Positions 1 to 6,892 of a stretch of DNA of 22,681 nt are shown here, piece after piece. Within the stretch, counting starts at the first letter, position 1, and each line of letters opens with the position of its first letter. Under the pieces are notes generated by a model. It did no database searches, was not told where the DNA came from, and was given only the letters and a program-made list of their open reading frames with translations. The DNA comes from Actinomycetes bacterium (GTDB lineage Bacteria; Actinomycetota; Acidimicrobiia; Acidimicrobiales; RAAP-2): the NCBI GenBank assembly GCA_021784205.1, contig JAJXTB010000028.1, positions 1 through 22,681 of the forward strand. Direction: 5' to 3'. Position numbers and translations under genes: made by a program.

Positions 1-2
1 CC

Positions 3-314
3 GGCGCCTGGGCCGACCCGTCTGCGCGCGAGGGCGAGGACGTCGACGTTGTGGTGAGGCTGTTGCGACTGGCGGACCGTGAACCCGCGATCAACGCGGT
101 GTGGCTAGGGGTTCACCACGACGCGACCCGCTCGCTGGCCAGTGTCATCGCACGACACGACGACAGCAGTGAGGAGAGTCTCGCGGTACGCGTGCGTGCG
201 GCGGTGCTCAACGCGGCGCTCTCGGTGGCTATCGAGTACTACGCGAGCCAGAACCCGCCCAACCGGTCGATCAGCGACGTCGTCGCCGAGGCGGTTCACT
301 ACGCGGTCGATTGA
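3..314 (+). CDS. TetR-like transcriptional regulator, C-terminal part (5' end outside window)
   Basis: An open frame runs from the window edge to TGA at 312-314, giving 103 residues with no stop. The visible part is an all-helical, Ala/Val/Arg-rich stretch with a segment RVRAAVLNAALSVAIEYYAS and a closing ISDVVAEAVHYAVD. This resembles the ligand-binding and dimerisation domain at the end of actinobacterial TetR regulators, where a helix of this type precedes a final helix closing the protein. The DNA-binding helix-turn-helix would lie upstream of the window and cannot be seen, so the family call is an inference from the tail alone. The gene faces the pyruvate dehydrogenase operon, with only 10 bp between the two stop codons. 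Confidence 0.55.
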   Translation, partial: GAWADPSAREGEDVDVVVRLLRLADREPAINAVWLGVHHDATRSLASVIARHDDSSEESLAVRVRAAVLNAALSVAIEYYASQNPPNRSISDVVAEAVHYAVD

Positions 315-324
315 CCGCGGCGCC

Positions 325-1593
325 TCAGGCGACCAGGGACCAGGGGTTCTCGAGGAAGGTCGTCAGCGTCCGAAGGAATTGGGCGGCGAGCGCGCCGTCG
401 ATGATTCGGTGGTCCGAAGACAGCGTGTAACGCATCGTGTGGCGTACCTGCACCTCACCGTCGACCACCCGGGGCTCGAGCGTCGTCGCGCCGACGGCCA
501 GGATCGCACCCTCGGGGGGATTGATAATCGCCGTGAACTGCTCGACGCCGAACATGCCGAGGTTGCTGATGGTGAACGTGCCCCCCGACATCTGCTCGAG
601 GCTGAGCTTCTTGTCGTTCGCGAGCGCCGCCAGCCGCTTGGTCTCGGTGCCGAGTTCGCTCACGGTCTTCTGGTCGGCGTCGTCGATGACGGGCACGACG
701 AGACCGTTGGCCGAGGCGACCGCCACCCCAATGTTGATTCGGTGGTGGACCAGCATCGTGGTACTCGCGTCGTCGATGTAGGACGCGTTCACGGCGGGGT
801 GCTCACGCAGCGCCAGGGCGCAGGCGCGAATCAGGAGGTCATTGACGCTCACCTTCGCGCGACCCACCGCAACGAGCTGGGTGTTGAGCTCGCTACGCAT
901 GGCGACGAGCGAGTGCGCGTCGGCGACGGCGGTGACGAAGAAGTGCGGGGTTGTGCGCGCGCTCTCGCCGAGTCGACGGGCGATCACCCGGCGGGTGCTA
1001 CTCAGCGCGATCGATTCGGAGCCTCGCCGTTCGTCAACGACGGCCGGGGTTTGAGGGGCGATCTCGGTAGTGGAAGCGGGCACGACACCATCGACGAGGG
1101 ACATGATGTCGCGACGGATGATGCGTCCCCCCGGTCCGCTGCCGCGCACCCCCGTCAGATCGATGCCGTACTGGCGCGCGATGCGACGCACGAGGGGCGA
1201 GGCGAAGCGCCGCTGGCCCTCGCCGACGGCGAACGTCGCAGTCGGCGCGGACTCAACGGTCGCGCTGGACCCGGGCGCCGGCTCAGGGGCGCGAACGGGC
1301 GATGGCGTCGGCGGCGCCACGGAGGGCGCCGGCGTCGCAACGGCGCGGGCGGTGGCGACGCCGCTGTCGAGCAGCGCGATCGGGGTTCCGATGGCGACGA
1401 CCTCGCCCTCGGCGACCAGGATCTCAGTCAGCGTCCCGGTTTCGTAGGCTTCGTACTCCATCGTCGCCTTATCGGTCTCGATCTCGACGAGCACCTCGCC
1501 CGCCTCGACGTGGTCACCGGGGTGTTTGTGCCACGTGGCGACCGATCCCTCTTCCATGGTGTCCGAGAGACGGGGCATTTTGATCTCAATCAT
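325..1593 (-). CDS. pdhC: Dihydrolipoyllysine acyltransferase, E2 of a pyruvate dehydrogenase-type complex
   Basis: E2 moves the acetyl group from E1 through a swinging lipoyl arm to CoA and forms the core of the complex. The 422-residue product has one lipoyl domain with the lipoylated lysine K42 in ETDKATME. A Pro/Ala/Ser linker follows at about residues 80-125. The E3/E1-binding domain at about 129-163 carries RFASPLVRRIA and GSGPGGRI. The catalytic acyltransferase domain ends with SSDHRIIDG, where H395 and D399 are the active-site pair. I chose ATG at 1593 because MIEIKMPRL is the normal family start and an AGAAGG ribosome site lies 6 nt before it. An upstream in-frame start at 1620 would add nine unconserved residues. 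The start overlaps the E1beta stop by 8 bp (ATGATTGA), so the two are probably translationally coupled. A branched-chain 2-oxo acid complex is a less likely alternative. Confidence 0.9.
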   Translation of the reverse strand: MIEIKMPRLSDTMEEGSVATWHKHPGDHVEAGEVLVEIETDKATMEYEAYETGTLTEILVAEGEVVAIGTPIALLDSGVATARAVATPAPSVAPPTPSPVRAPEPAPGSSATVESAPTATFAVGEGQRRFASPLVRRIARQYGIDLTGVRGSGPGGRIIRRDIMSLVDGVVPASTTEIAPQTPAVVDERRGSESIALSSTRRVIARRLGESARTTPHFFVTAVADAHSLVAMRSELNTQLVAVGRAKVSVNDLLIRACALALREHPAVNASYIDDASTTMLVHHRINIGVAVASANGLVVPVIDDADQKTVSELGTETKRLAALANDKKLSLEQMSGGTFTISNLGMFGVEQFTAIINPPEGAILAVGATTLEPRVVDGEVQVRHTMRYTLSSDHRIIDGALAAQFLRTLTTFLENPWSLVA

Positions 1594-2599
1594 GGCCGAC
1601 CTTCTGGTGACGGCGACCAACGGCGTCGAGCGTCTGGTGGACGGCGTTGATCACGTCGTCCACCGACGGCAGCGCCGCGGTCTCCAAGGGCTTGGAATAG
1701 GGGAGTGGGACTTCCGCCATCGCCACCCGGCGCACGGGGGCGTCGAGATAGTCGAAGGCACCATCGGAGATGGTGGCCGCGATCTCGGCGCCAATGCCGT
1801 AGGTCAACCAGTCGTCTTCGACCACGACGGCGGCGTGGGTCTTCTTGACCGACTCGATGATCGTCGGGCGGTCGAGCGGGCGAAGACTGCGCAGGTCGAT
1901 GACCTCGATGTCGAGTCCGTCGGAGGCGGCGAGTTGGTCGGCGACCTGAGCGGCGACGTGCGCCATGCGCGAATAGCCGATGAGCGTGAGGTCGCGCCCG
2001 GTTCGAGTGACGGCCGCTCGGCCGATCTCGGCCGGTGTGTCGTCGTCGGGAACGTCACCCTTGGTGTTGTACAACGCCAGGTTCTCGAGAAACAGCACGG
2101 GGTCGTCGTCTCTGATCGCCGCGATCAAGAGTGCCTTGGCGTCAGCGGGGGTGCTGGGGGCGACGACCTTGAGACCGGGGACGAAGGCGTAGTAGAGCTC
2201 GATGTTCTGTGAGTGCGTCGCGCCCAGCTGCTGTCCGCCACCGCCGGGCGTGCGGATCACGAGCGGAACCTTGGCCTGACCGCCGAACATGCCGTAGATC
2301 TTGGCGGCGTGGTTGACGATTTGGTCGAGGGCGAGCAGTGAGAAGTTGATCGTCATGATCTCGACGACCGGTCGGAGGCCGAGCATCGCGGCGCCGACCG
2401 CGGCGCCCGTGAAACCCTCCTCGGCGATGGGGGTGTCGCGAACTCGCTTCTCGCCGAACTCGGCCAGCAAGCCGGCGGTGATCTTGTACGAGCCTTCGAA
2501 GACGCCAATCTCCTCACCGAGGAGCAGCACGTTTTCGTCTCGCAACATCTCGGCGCGCAGCGTGTCGTGCAGCGCCTGGCGGTACGTCATCGTGGTCAC
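1586..2599 (-). CDS. pdhB: Pyruvate dehydrogenase-type E1 component, beta subunit
   Basis: With E1alpha this 337-residue subunit decarboxylates a 2-oxo acid, most likely pyruvate, on thiamine diphosphate and passes the product to E2. The sequence begins with the family pattern TYRQALHDTLRAEM and LLLGEEIG. It then has DTPIAEEGFTGAAVGAA (E60/E61, the region that activates the cofactor), the conserved GGGGQQLGATHSQ loop and the C-terminal segment VEDDWLTYGIGAEIA. Length and order match the transketolase pyrimidine-binding plus C-terminal layout. The start is GTG at 2599, which overlaps the E1alpha TGA as GTGA and has GGGAGAAG 5 nt upstream. An ATG three codons later is possible but sits too far from that site. 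It lies between E1alpha and E2 in one operon. Acetoin or branched-chain E1 cannot be fully excluded. Confidence 0.9.
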   Translation of the reverse strand: MTTMTYRQALHDTLRAEMLRDENVLLLGEEIGVFEGSYKITAGLLAEFGEKRVRDTPIAEEGFTGAAVGAAMLGLRPVVEIMTINFSLLALDQIVNHAAKIYGMFGGQAKVPLVIRTPGGGGQQLGATHSQNIELYYAFVPGLKVVAPSTPADAKALLIAAIRDDDPVLFLENLALYNTKGDVPDDDTPAEIGRAAVTRTGRDLTLIGYSRMAHVAAQVADQLAASDGLDIEVIDLRSLRPLDRPTIIESVKKTHAAVVVEDDWLTYGIGAEIAATISDGAFDYLDAPVRRVAMAEVPLPYSKPLETAALPSVDDVINAVHQTLDAVGRRHQKVGHD

Positions 2600-3753
2600 T
2601 GGTCTTCTCCCAGGTCGGGTAGCGGGGCTGGATCGAACAACGGCTGTCCGGGTAGGCGCCGCGAGTCATTGGCGACGGGCGTCGCGTAGGTGTAGTCGAA
2701 CAGGGTCGCGACGTCGGGCGTCGGGCTCGCCTCGGCGAAGGCCGCGGCCTCATCGATTCGAGCCGTCACTTCGTGTTCGATGGCGGCCATGGTGTTGGCG
2801 TCGATGACGCCGTCACGCACGAGTTTGGCGCCGAAGGTTACGACGGGGTCGTGGTCTCGTAACTGGGCGACCTCGGCCTCGGTCCGGTACTTCGCCGGGT
2901 CAACGACCGAGTGGCCGCGCAGTCGCTCCGAGACCACTTCGAGGAGGTAGGGCCGCCCCGCGCGGGCGACGGCGACCGCGCGCGCACTCGCCTCGGACAC
3001 GGCGAGTGGGTCTAGACCATCGACGCGCGCCGACTCGATCCGATAGGCCGCACCGCGGCGGAAGAGCTCCGGTTCGGCCGATGACTTCTCGACGGTCGTA
3101 CCCATTCCCAACCGGTTATTGATGATTACGTAGACGATGGGGAGGTTCCACAGCGCGGCGATGTTGAGCGATTCGTGGAAGGCGCCGACGTTGGTGGTGC
3201 CGTCACCCATCGTGCACATCACAATCTCGGAACCGCCGCGGTAATCGATCGCCAGCGCGGCGCCCGTGGCGAGTGGGATCTGACCGCCGACGATGCCGTA
3301 ACCCCCGAGCAGGCGATGGGTGATGTCGAACATGTGCATCGAGCCGCCCCAGCCCTTGGAGACGCCGTCGATTCGGCCGTAGAGTTCGGCCATGACGCGA
3401 TTCGGGTCGATGCCCCGATTGATCGCGTACCCGTGTTCGCGGTAGTTCGTGAAGAGATAGTCGGTGCGCTCGAGCGCCGACAGCAGACCCACCACCGCGG
3501 CCTCTTCGCCCAGATTGAGGTGGCAGTAGCCCCCGATGAGCGCCTGGGTGTAGCTGCGGGCCGCCCGTTCCTCGAACCGTCGGATAGTGAGCATCTGGCG
3601 ATAGAACTCGGTGAGTCTGGTCACCTCCGCCGGCGTGAGTTTCGCCGGCTTCGCGCGTGAACTCCGCTTGGCGGGCGCCTTCGCGGGCGGCTTGGACGCC
3701 GTCGGCGCCGCCGATCGTCCGGCGGCCCGAGGTGCGTTTACTTGGTTGGTCAT
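2596..3753 (-). CDS. pdhA: Pyruvate dehydrogenase-type E1 component, alpha subunit, with basic Ala/Pro/Lys-rich N-terminal extension
   Basis: This is the thiamine diphosphate-binding half of E1 and the first gene of the E1-E2 operon. The 385-residue form shows GGYCHLNLGEEA, TNYREHGYAINRG and KGWGGSMHMFD, then the diphosphate-binding motif beginning GDGTTNVG at about residue 183 and ending in NN about 30 residues later. The phosphorylation-loop region GHSVVDPAKYRT is also present. These are typical of pyruvate or acetoin E1alpha. ATG 3753 is preferred: it begins MTNQVN and has a GAGAGAA ribosome site about 10 nt upstream. A further in-frame start at 3804 would add 17 unconserved residues. Residues 5-37 form a low-complexity tail rich in Ala, Pro, Lys and Arg that the catalytic fold does not need. 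No E3 gene is in the window, so lipoamide dehydrogenase must be encoded elsewhere. Confidence 0.9.
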   Translation of the reverse strand: MTNQVNAPRAAGRSAAPTASKPPAKAPAKRSSRAKPAKLTPAEVTRLTEFYRQMLTIRRFEERAARSYTQALIGGYCHLNLGEEAAVVGLLSALERTDYLFTNYREHGYAINRGIDPNRVMAELYGRIDGVSKGWGGSMHMFDITHRLLGGYGIVGGQIPLATGAALAIDYRGGSEIVMCTMGDGTTNVGAFHESLNIAALWNLPIVYVIINNRLGMGTTVEKSSAEPELFRRGAAYRIESARVDGLDPLAVSEASARAVAVARAGRPYLLEVVSERLRGHSVVDPAKYRTEAEVAQLRDHDPVVTFGAKLVRDGVIDANTMAAIEHEVTARIDEAAAFAEASPTPDVATLFDYTYATPVANDSRRLPGQPLFDPAPLPDLGEDQ

Positions 3754-3774
3754 CGTCGCTGTTCTCTCGTTGTC

Positions 3775-3791
3775 ACACTCGCAGGGAGTGT
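3775..3791 (-). promoter_or_regulatory. Short inverted repeat in the E1 operon leader
   Basis: ACACTC at 3775-3780 and GAGTGT at 3786-3791 can pair across a 5-nt loop. The hairpin would form in the E1alpha 5' untranslated region just upstream of its ribosome site. Six base pairs is weak and may be chance. Confidence 0.25.
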
Positions 3792-3832
3792 CGGGGACGG
3801 GCACACCAGTCTGTCATTTACCACGGACGCCA

Positions 3833-3838
3833 ATTTTA
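3833..3838 (-). promoter_or_regulatory. Candidate -10 element for the pyruvate dehydrogenase operon
   Basis: On the minus strand this reads TAAAAT, a good match to the bacterial -10 consensus in otherwise GC-rich DNA. Transcription would begin near 3826, leaving a leader of about 73 nt before ATG 3753. No convincing -35 hexamer is visible at the expected distance. Confidence 0.4.
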
Positions 3839-4046
3839 CGGGCCACCACGTACTTTCGTGCACGTGCTACCAACGAGGAACCTTGTTTGCGCGGTGTCGG
3901 CGATTTCGCACGACGGCGCGACGTCGTTTCTCCCGAGCGGTGCGTTGAGCCCTGTGAGGCGGGTCTTACCGGGTGGTAGCGCGGTCGGCGAACCGGGCGC
4001 CCGCAGCGAGCCCGGGCCGACTGGAAGGGTCCCGCACCACAGGTAA

Positions 4047-4060
4047 TTGCCTGCCGGCAA
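4047..4060. promoter_or_regulatory. Palindrome TTGCC-N4-GGCAA, candidate MarR operator
   Basis: The arms TTGCC and GGCAA are perfect inverted repeats around TGCC. MarR proteins bind pseudo-palindromes of about this form, often TTGC-N-GCAA. The site covers the likely -35 element (TTGCCT, 4047-4052) of the MarR gene, a position suited to autorepression of regulator and exporter together. Binding is an inference. Confidence 0.45.
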
Positions 4061-4070
4061 GCATCTGAAC

Positions 4071-4076
4071 TACGAT
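4071..4076 (+). promoter_or_regulatory. Candidate -10 element TACGAT of a leaderless MarR-MFS transcript
   Basis: TACGAT fits TANNNT and lies 18 nt after TTGCCT. The ATG at 4084 follows after exactly 7 nt, so transcription would start at or beside the start codon. Confidence 0.5.
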
Positions 4077-4083
4077 GCGGGCG

Positions 4084-4539
4084 ATGTCAGAGGGACGCGT
4101 AACGGAAGTCGACGAGGCGGCCGATCGGCTGCGAACCGTGATTGGACGCCTCGGTCGTTCACTGCGGGCGGCGCACGGATCGAGCTCGCTTTCGCCGAGT
4201 CAACGCGATGTGCTGCGGGTTGTCGTGCGCCGGGGCCCGATGCGCCTGGCGACGATCGCGGCCGACGAGGGAATGAACGCCACGATGGTGTCTCGAATCG
4301 TGAGCCATCTGGAACGTGAATCGCTGGTGGAGCGAACCCAGGACCTCGACGACGAACGAGTGGTGCACGTCGCAGCGACCCGCAGCGGACGTCGACTCGC
4401 CGATTCGTTGCGCCGGGAGCGTACGGCGGTGCTCGGTGACGCGTTGGGCCACCTCAGTGATCGCGACCTTCGACGAGTGATCGACGTGATTCCCCTTCTC
4501 GACGCCATCGCCGATGACGTGTGCCGGGAGCGTCGGTGA
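4084..4539 (+). CDS. MarR family transcriptional regulator
   Basis: The 151-residue product has the winged helix-turn-helix layout of MarR. A dimerisation helix lies at about residues 8-30. The recognition region follows with LSPSQRDVLRVV, LATIAADEGMNATMVSRIVSHLERESLVER and the wing DLDDERVVHVAATRSGR. A C-terminal dimerisation helix ends the protein. MarR proteins usually repress adjacent transporter genes and release DNA on binding small phenolic or drug-like ligands. The start at 4084 fits a leaderless message. ATG at 4075 is in frame but lies within the -10 element. The following MFS gene begins in a GTGA overlap with this stop codon, so both are almost certainly one operon. Confidence 0.88.
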   Translation: MSEGRVTEVDEAADRLRTVIGRLGRSLRAAHGSSSLSPSQRDVLRVVVRRGPMRLATIAADEGMNATMVSRIVSHLERESLVERTQDLDDERVVHVAATRSGRRLADSLRRERTAVLGDALGHLSDRDLRRVIDVIPLLDAIADDVCRERR

Positions 4540-5783
4540 GCCTGCGCTCGACGGCGGAGCGGACGTTCTCGTCGCTCGCCAATGCGAACTATCGCAAGTT
4601 TTTCATCGGGCAGTCAACGTCACTCGTTGGCACGTGGATGCAGATGACGGCGCAGTCGTGGCTGGTGCTGGTACTCACGCATTCCGCGACGGCGATCGGC
4701 GTGGTGGTCGCCCTGCAGACTCTGCCAGTCCTCGTCCTCGGTCCCTACGGCGGTGTCATCGCGGACCGGGTCGACAAACGTCGGTTCCTCATCGTGCTGC
4801 AGCTGTTGATGGCTGTCCAGGCGGCGGTGCTCGGCACGCTGGCGTTGCGCCACGAGGTCACCTACCTCGACGTGTGCGTCCTCGCGGTCGTGCTCGGGCT
4901 CAACAACAGCTTCGAGAATCCATCTCGGCAGGCCTTCATGCTCGAGATGGTGGGACCGGACGACCTGCGAAACGCGGTGAGTCTCAACTCGACGATGAAC
5001 AACGCGGCTCGCGCGGTCGGACCAGCACTGGCTGGGGTCCTGATCGCGGCCGTGGGGGAGGGCTGGTGCTTCGTGCTGAACGCGGTGAGTTTTGTCGCGG
5101 TCGTCGGCTCACTCGTCGCTATGGAGACAGCGTCCCTCTCGCCCAGCCCGCCGGCGCCTCGGGAACGGGGCCAACTGCGCGCGGGGCTGCGCTACGTCGC
5201 TCGAACGCCCGGCCTGTTATTCCCACTAGTCATGATGGGCTTGGTGGGCACCTTCGCCTACGAGTTCCAGGTCACGTTGCCGGTCGTTGCGGCGAGCGTC
5301 TTTCACGGTGGATCACGGGTCTACGGGCTGCTGGTCACCTCCATGGGAGTCGGCGCCGTCGTCGGGGGATTGGTGTCAGCGACGCGGGGGCGCGTCGGGA
5401 TTCGTCCGATGATGCTCGCGAGTTCGATCTTCGGGGTGGTGCTCGTGTTCGCGTCGATGGCTCCGCTACTCGCCTTGGAGTTCGTCGCCCTCGCGATGGT
5501 CGGCTTCGCCAGTGTCTCGTTCCTCTCGATGGCCAATTCGACCCTGCAACTGACGAGTGAGCCGGCGATGCGCGGACGGGTGATGGCCCTGTGGGCCGTC
5601 GCTTTCATGGGCTCCACGCCGATCGGCGGGCCGGTGATCGGATTGATCACGAGTCACTGGGGAGCTCGGGTCGGTCTGGGCGTGGGTGCCGTTTCGTGCT
5701 TCGTCGCTGCCTCGATCGGGCTCGCTGTGCTCAGGCGTGCGAACTCGTCGCTCGATGATTCGGTGCGTCCGAACGCTCGTTAG
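4536..5783 (+). CDS. MFS exporter, EntS/MFS_3-like
   Basis: This is a predicted inner-membrane efflux carrier of 415 residues with about twelve hydrophobic segments. The N-terminal part, with NANYRKFFIGQSTSLVGTWM followed by WLVLVLT and GVIADRVDKRR, is characteristic of the EntS/MFS_3 branch that exports siderophores, macrolides and other small molecules. Further signs are NSFENPSRQAF and the late loop MRGRVMALWAVAFMGSTPIGGP. The start is GTG 4536: it overlaps the MarR TGA as GTGA and has GGGAG 5 nt upstream. A start at 4521 would lose this ribosome site. Coupling to a MarR gene suggests ligand-induced efflux; the substrate is unknown. Its stop overlaps the next, convergent gene by 4 bp. Confidence 0.88.
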   Translation: MSLRSTAERTFSSLANANYRKFFIGQSTSLVGTWMQMTAQSWLVLVLTHSATAIGVVVALQTLPVLVLGPYGGVIADRVDKRRFLIVLQLLMAVQAAVLGTLALRHEVTYLDVCVLAVVLGLNNSFENPSRQAFMLEMVGPDDLRNAVSLNSTMNNAARAVGPALAGVLIAAVGEGWCFVLNAVSFVAVVGSLVAMETASLSPSPPAPRERGQLRAGLRYVARTPGLLFPLVMMGLVGTFAYEFQVTLPVVAASVFHGGSRVYGLLVTSMGVGAVVGGLVSATRGRVGIRPMMLASSIFGVVLVFASMAPLLALEFVALAMVGFASVSFLSMANSTLQLTSEPAMRGRVMALWAVAFMGSTPIGGPVIGLITSHWGARVGLGVGAVSCFVAASIGLAVLRRANSSLDDSVRPNAR

Positions 5784-6700
5784 GCCCACGTCGATCGTTG
5801 GGCCGTGAACTCGACGGTGAGCCAGATGTCGTGGGGCAGTTCATCGAGTCGGGCGAACAGGGCATTACGCACCTGGTCGGACTGCTGGGCGGTCCACGAC
5901 GGCGACACGATGAATTCGAGTTCGACGTAGAACTTCCGGCCGATCTTGGTCATTCTGAGGTGGCGGTCACCGAGTCCGAACTGGCCGACGACTTCGTTGA
6001 CCGCGTCGTTAGCCGGCCCGCGAAGGTCGATGTCCGGACTGCCCTCGACCAGTTCAATGAACGTGGTGTGGATCATGCGCAACGGCGGAGCCACGAAGAC
6101 GAGGCACGCGAGGATTACGAGTGACGGGTCAAGGTAGTGGGCGGCTCGCGCCGCGGAGGTTCCAATCAGCAGGTGGGCGGCAATATACGCGATGATCATC
6201 GCGGATCCCAGAACGCCGCCCGTGAGCCACTGCGTCGCCTCGGCGCGTACCAGTTCTGAGTCGCTCGCGAGACGGCGCAACCACCACCACACGCCGGTAG
6301 GGACCACGAGGGATACCACGGCGTACCCGACGCCCCAGCCCGAGGCGAGGGTATCGCCACCGTGGATGATCGAGAGCACGGCGTTGAATGAGGCGTACGC
6401 ACACGTCGCGAGCAGGGCAACGGCCTCCACGCCGATGATCAGTGGAACGAGTGCCTCTCGACCGAAGGGGTATCGAGACGTAGGACCGCTGGCGACGAGG
6501 ATCGACACCCGTATGGCCATCCACGACAGTCCGATTCCGAGGAACGTGTAGAAGCCGTCGAACAGGATGATCTGGGAACCGGTGATGACTCCGATGGCGA
6601 TACCGAGTGCCGCCAAGACGAGTCCGTAGGCCATGGACAGCCCGAGGGCCCGACGCTCGCGATCAAACTCATCGAGGACCCCGCCGGCCTCGGTCGTCAT
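5780..6700 (-). CDS. Cation diffusion facilitator-like transporter with atypical metal site
   Basis: The 306-residue protein has about six membrane segments (residues 22-215) followed by a soluble C-terminal domain of about 85 residues with TKIGRKFYVELEFIVSPSW, which matches the dimerisation domain of cation diffusion facilitators. These carriers normally exchange Zn, Cd, Co or Mn for protons. The second membrane segment reads FDGFYTFLG and the fifth EATQWLTGGVLG. In classical members the transport site is Asp-x3-Asp plus His-x3-Asp; here it aligns as D48-x3-T52 and Q157-x3-G161, so most ligands are missing. It may therefore move a different ion. ATG 6700 follows a strong GGGAGGG ribosome site at 5 nt. 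Confidence 0.8.
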   Translation of the reverse strand: MTTEAGGVLDEFDRERRALGLSMAYGLVLAALGIAIGVITGSQIILFDGFYTFLGIGLSWMAIRVSILVASGPTSRYPFGREALVPLIIGVEAVALLATCAYASFNAVLSIIHGGDTLASGWGVGYAVVSLVVPTGVWWWLRRLASDSELVRAEATQWLTGGVLGSAMIIAYIAAHLLIGTSAARAAHYLDPSLVILACLVFVAPPLRMIHTTFIELVEGSPDIDLRGPANDAVNEVVGQFGLGDRHLRMTKIGRKFYVELEFIVSPSWTAQQSDQVRNALFARLDELPHDIWLTVEFTAQRSTWA

Positions 6701-6720
6701 ACGGTCCCTCCCTTGTTACG

Positions 6721-6741
6721 ACGGTAGCGGCCAGCGCTGGC
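6721..6741 (-). promoter_or_regulatory. Candidate promoter of the cation transporter with a 12-bp palindrome in its spacer
   Basis: On the minus strand TACCGT (6726-6721) fits a -10 element, giving a leader of about 14 nt that contains the ribosome site. Immediately upstream, GCCAGCGCTGGC at 6730-6741 is a perfect palindrome in the -35/-10 spacer. MerR-type metal regulators bind at that position. No such regulator lies nearby, so the operator role is a guess. Confidence 0.35.
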
Positions 6742-6880
6742 GTCGATGGAGATGGTGGTCTTGCCCGAGGACCGACCAGGGTGGCGCCTGGTGTGGGAGG
6801 ACGCGACATAGAGACGAGGCGAGCGTGGCCGAAGGGCAACCGACGCACCGGCGAACGGGATTGGGGGTGGAGCGCGTGAG

Positions 6881-6886
6881 TACAGT
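6881..6886 (+). promoter_or_regulatory. Candidate -10 element TACAGT of a leaderless transcript
   Basis: TACAGT fits TANNNT and ends 6 nt before GTG 6893. No ribosome site lies at a usable distance before that GTG, which supports leaderless initiation. Confidence 0.45.
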
Positions 6887-6892
6887 CAAATC

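Larger units (their letters stand above)
3754..4083. other. Gene-free divergent intergenic region (330 bases)
   Basis: No credible gene was found here. Open frames crossing it lack family signatures and usable ribosome sites. It holds the promoter and leader of the E1 operon on the minus strand, and a palindrome with promoter for the MarR gene on the plus strand. Between them lie short perfect palindromes, CGGGCGCCCG at 3994-4003 and GCCCGGGC at about 4010-4017, of unknown role. Confidence 0.7.

Noticed and set aside
142..1650. A 502-codon open frame on the plus strand opposite the E2 gene
   Set aside because: It is Arg/Gly/Asp-rich with no domain signature, as expected from the antisense of a GC-rich gene. 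The minus-strand E2 has all family motifs.
3965..4020. A tRNA-like stretch containing GGTGGTAGCGCGGTC
   Set aside because: It resembles a D-arm, but no T-loop GTTCGA or matching acceptor stem follows in either strand at the right distance.
3836..4060. A 74-codon minus-strand frame in the gap upstream of the E1 operon
   Set aside because: There is no ribosome site and no recognisable sequence, and it covers the MarR promoter and the E1 -10 element. It is more likely non-coding.
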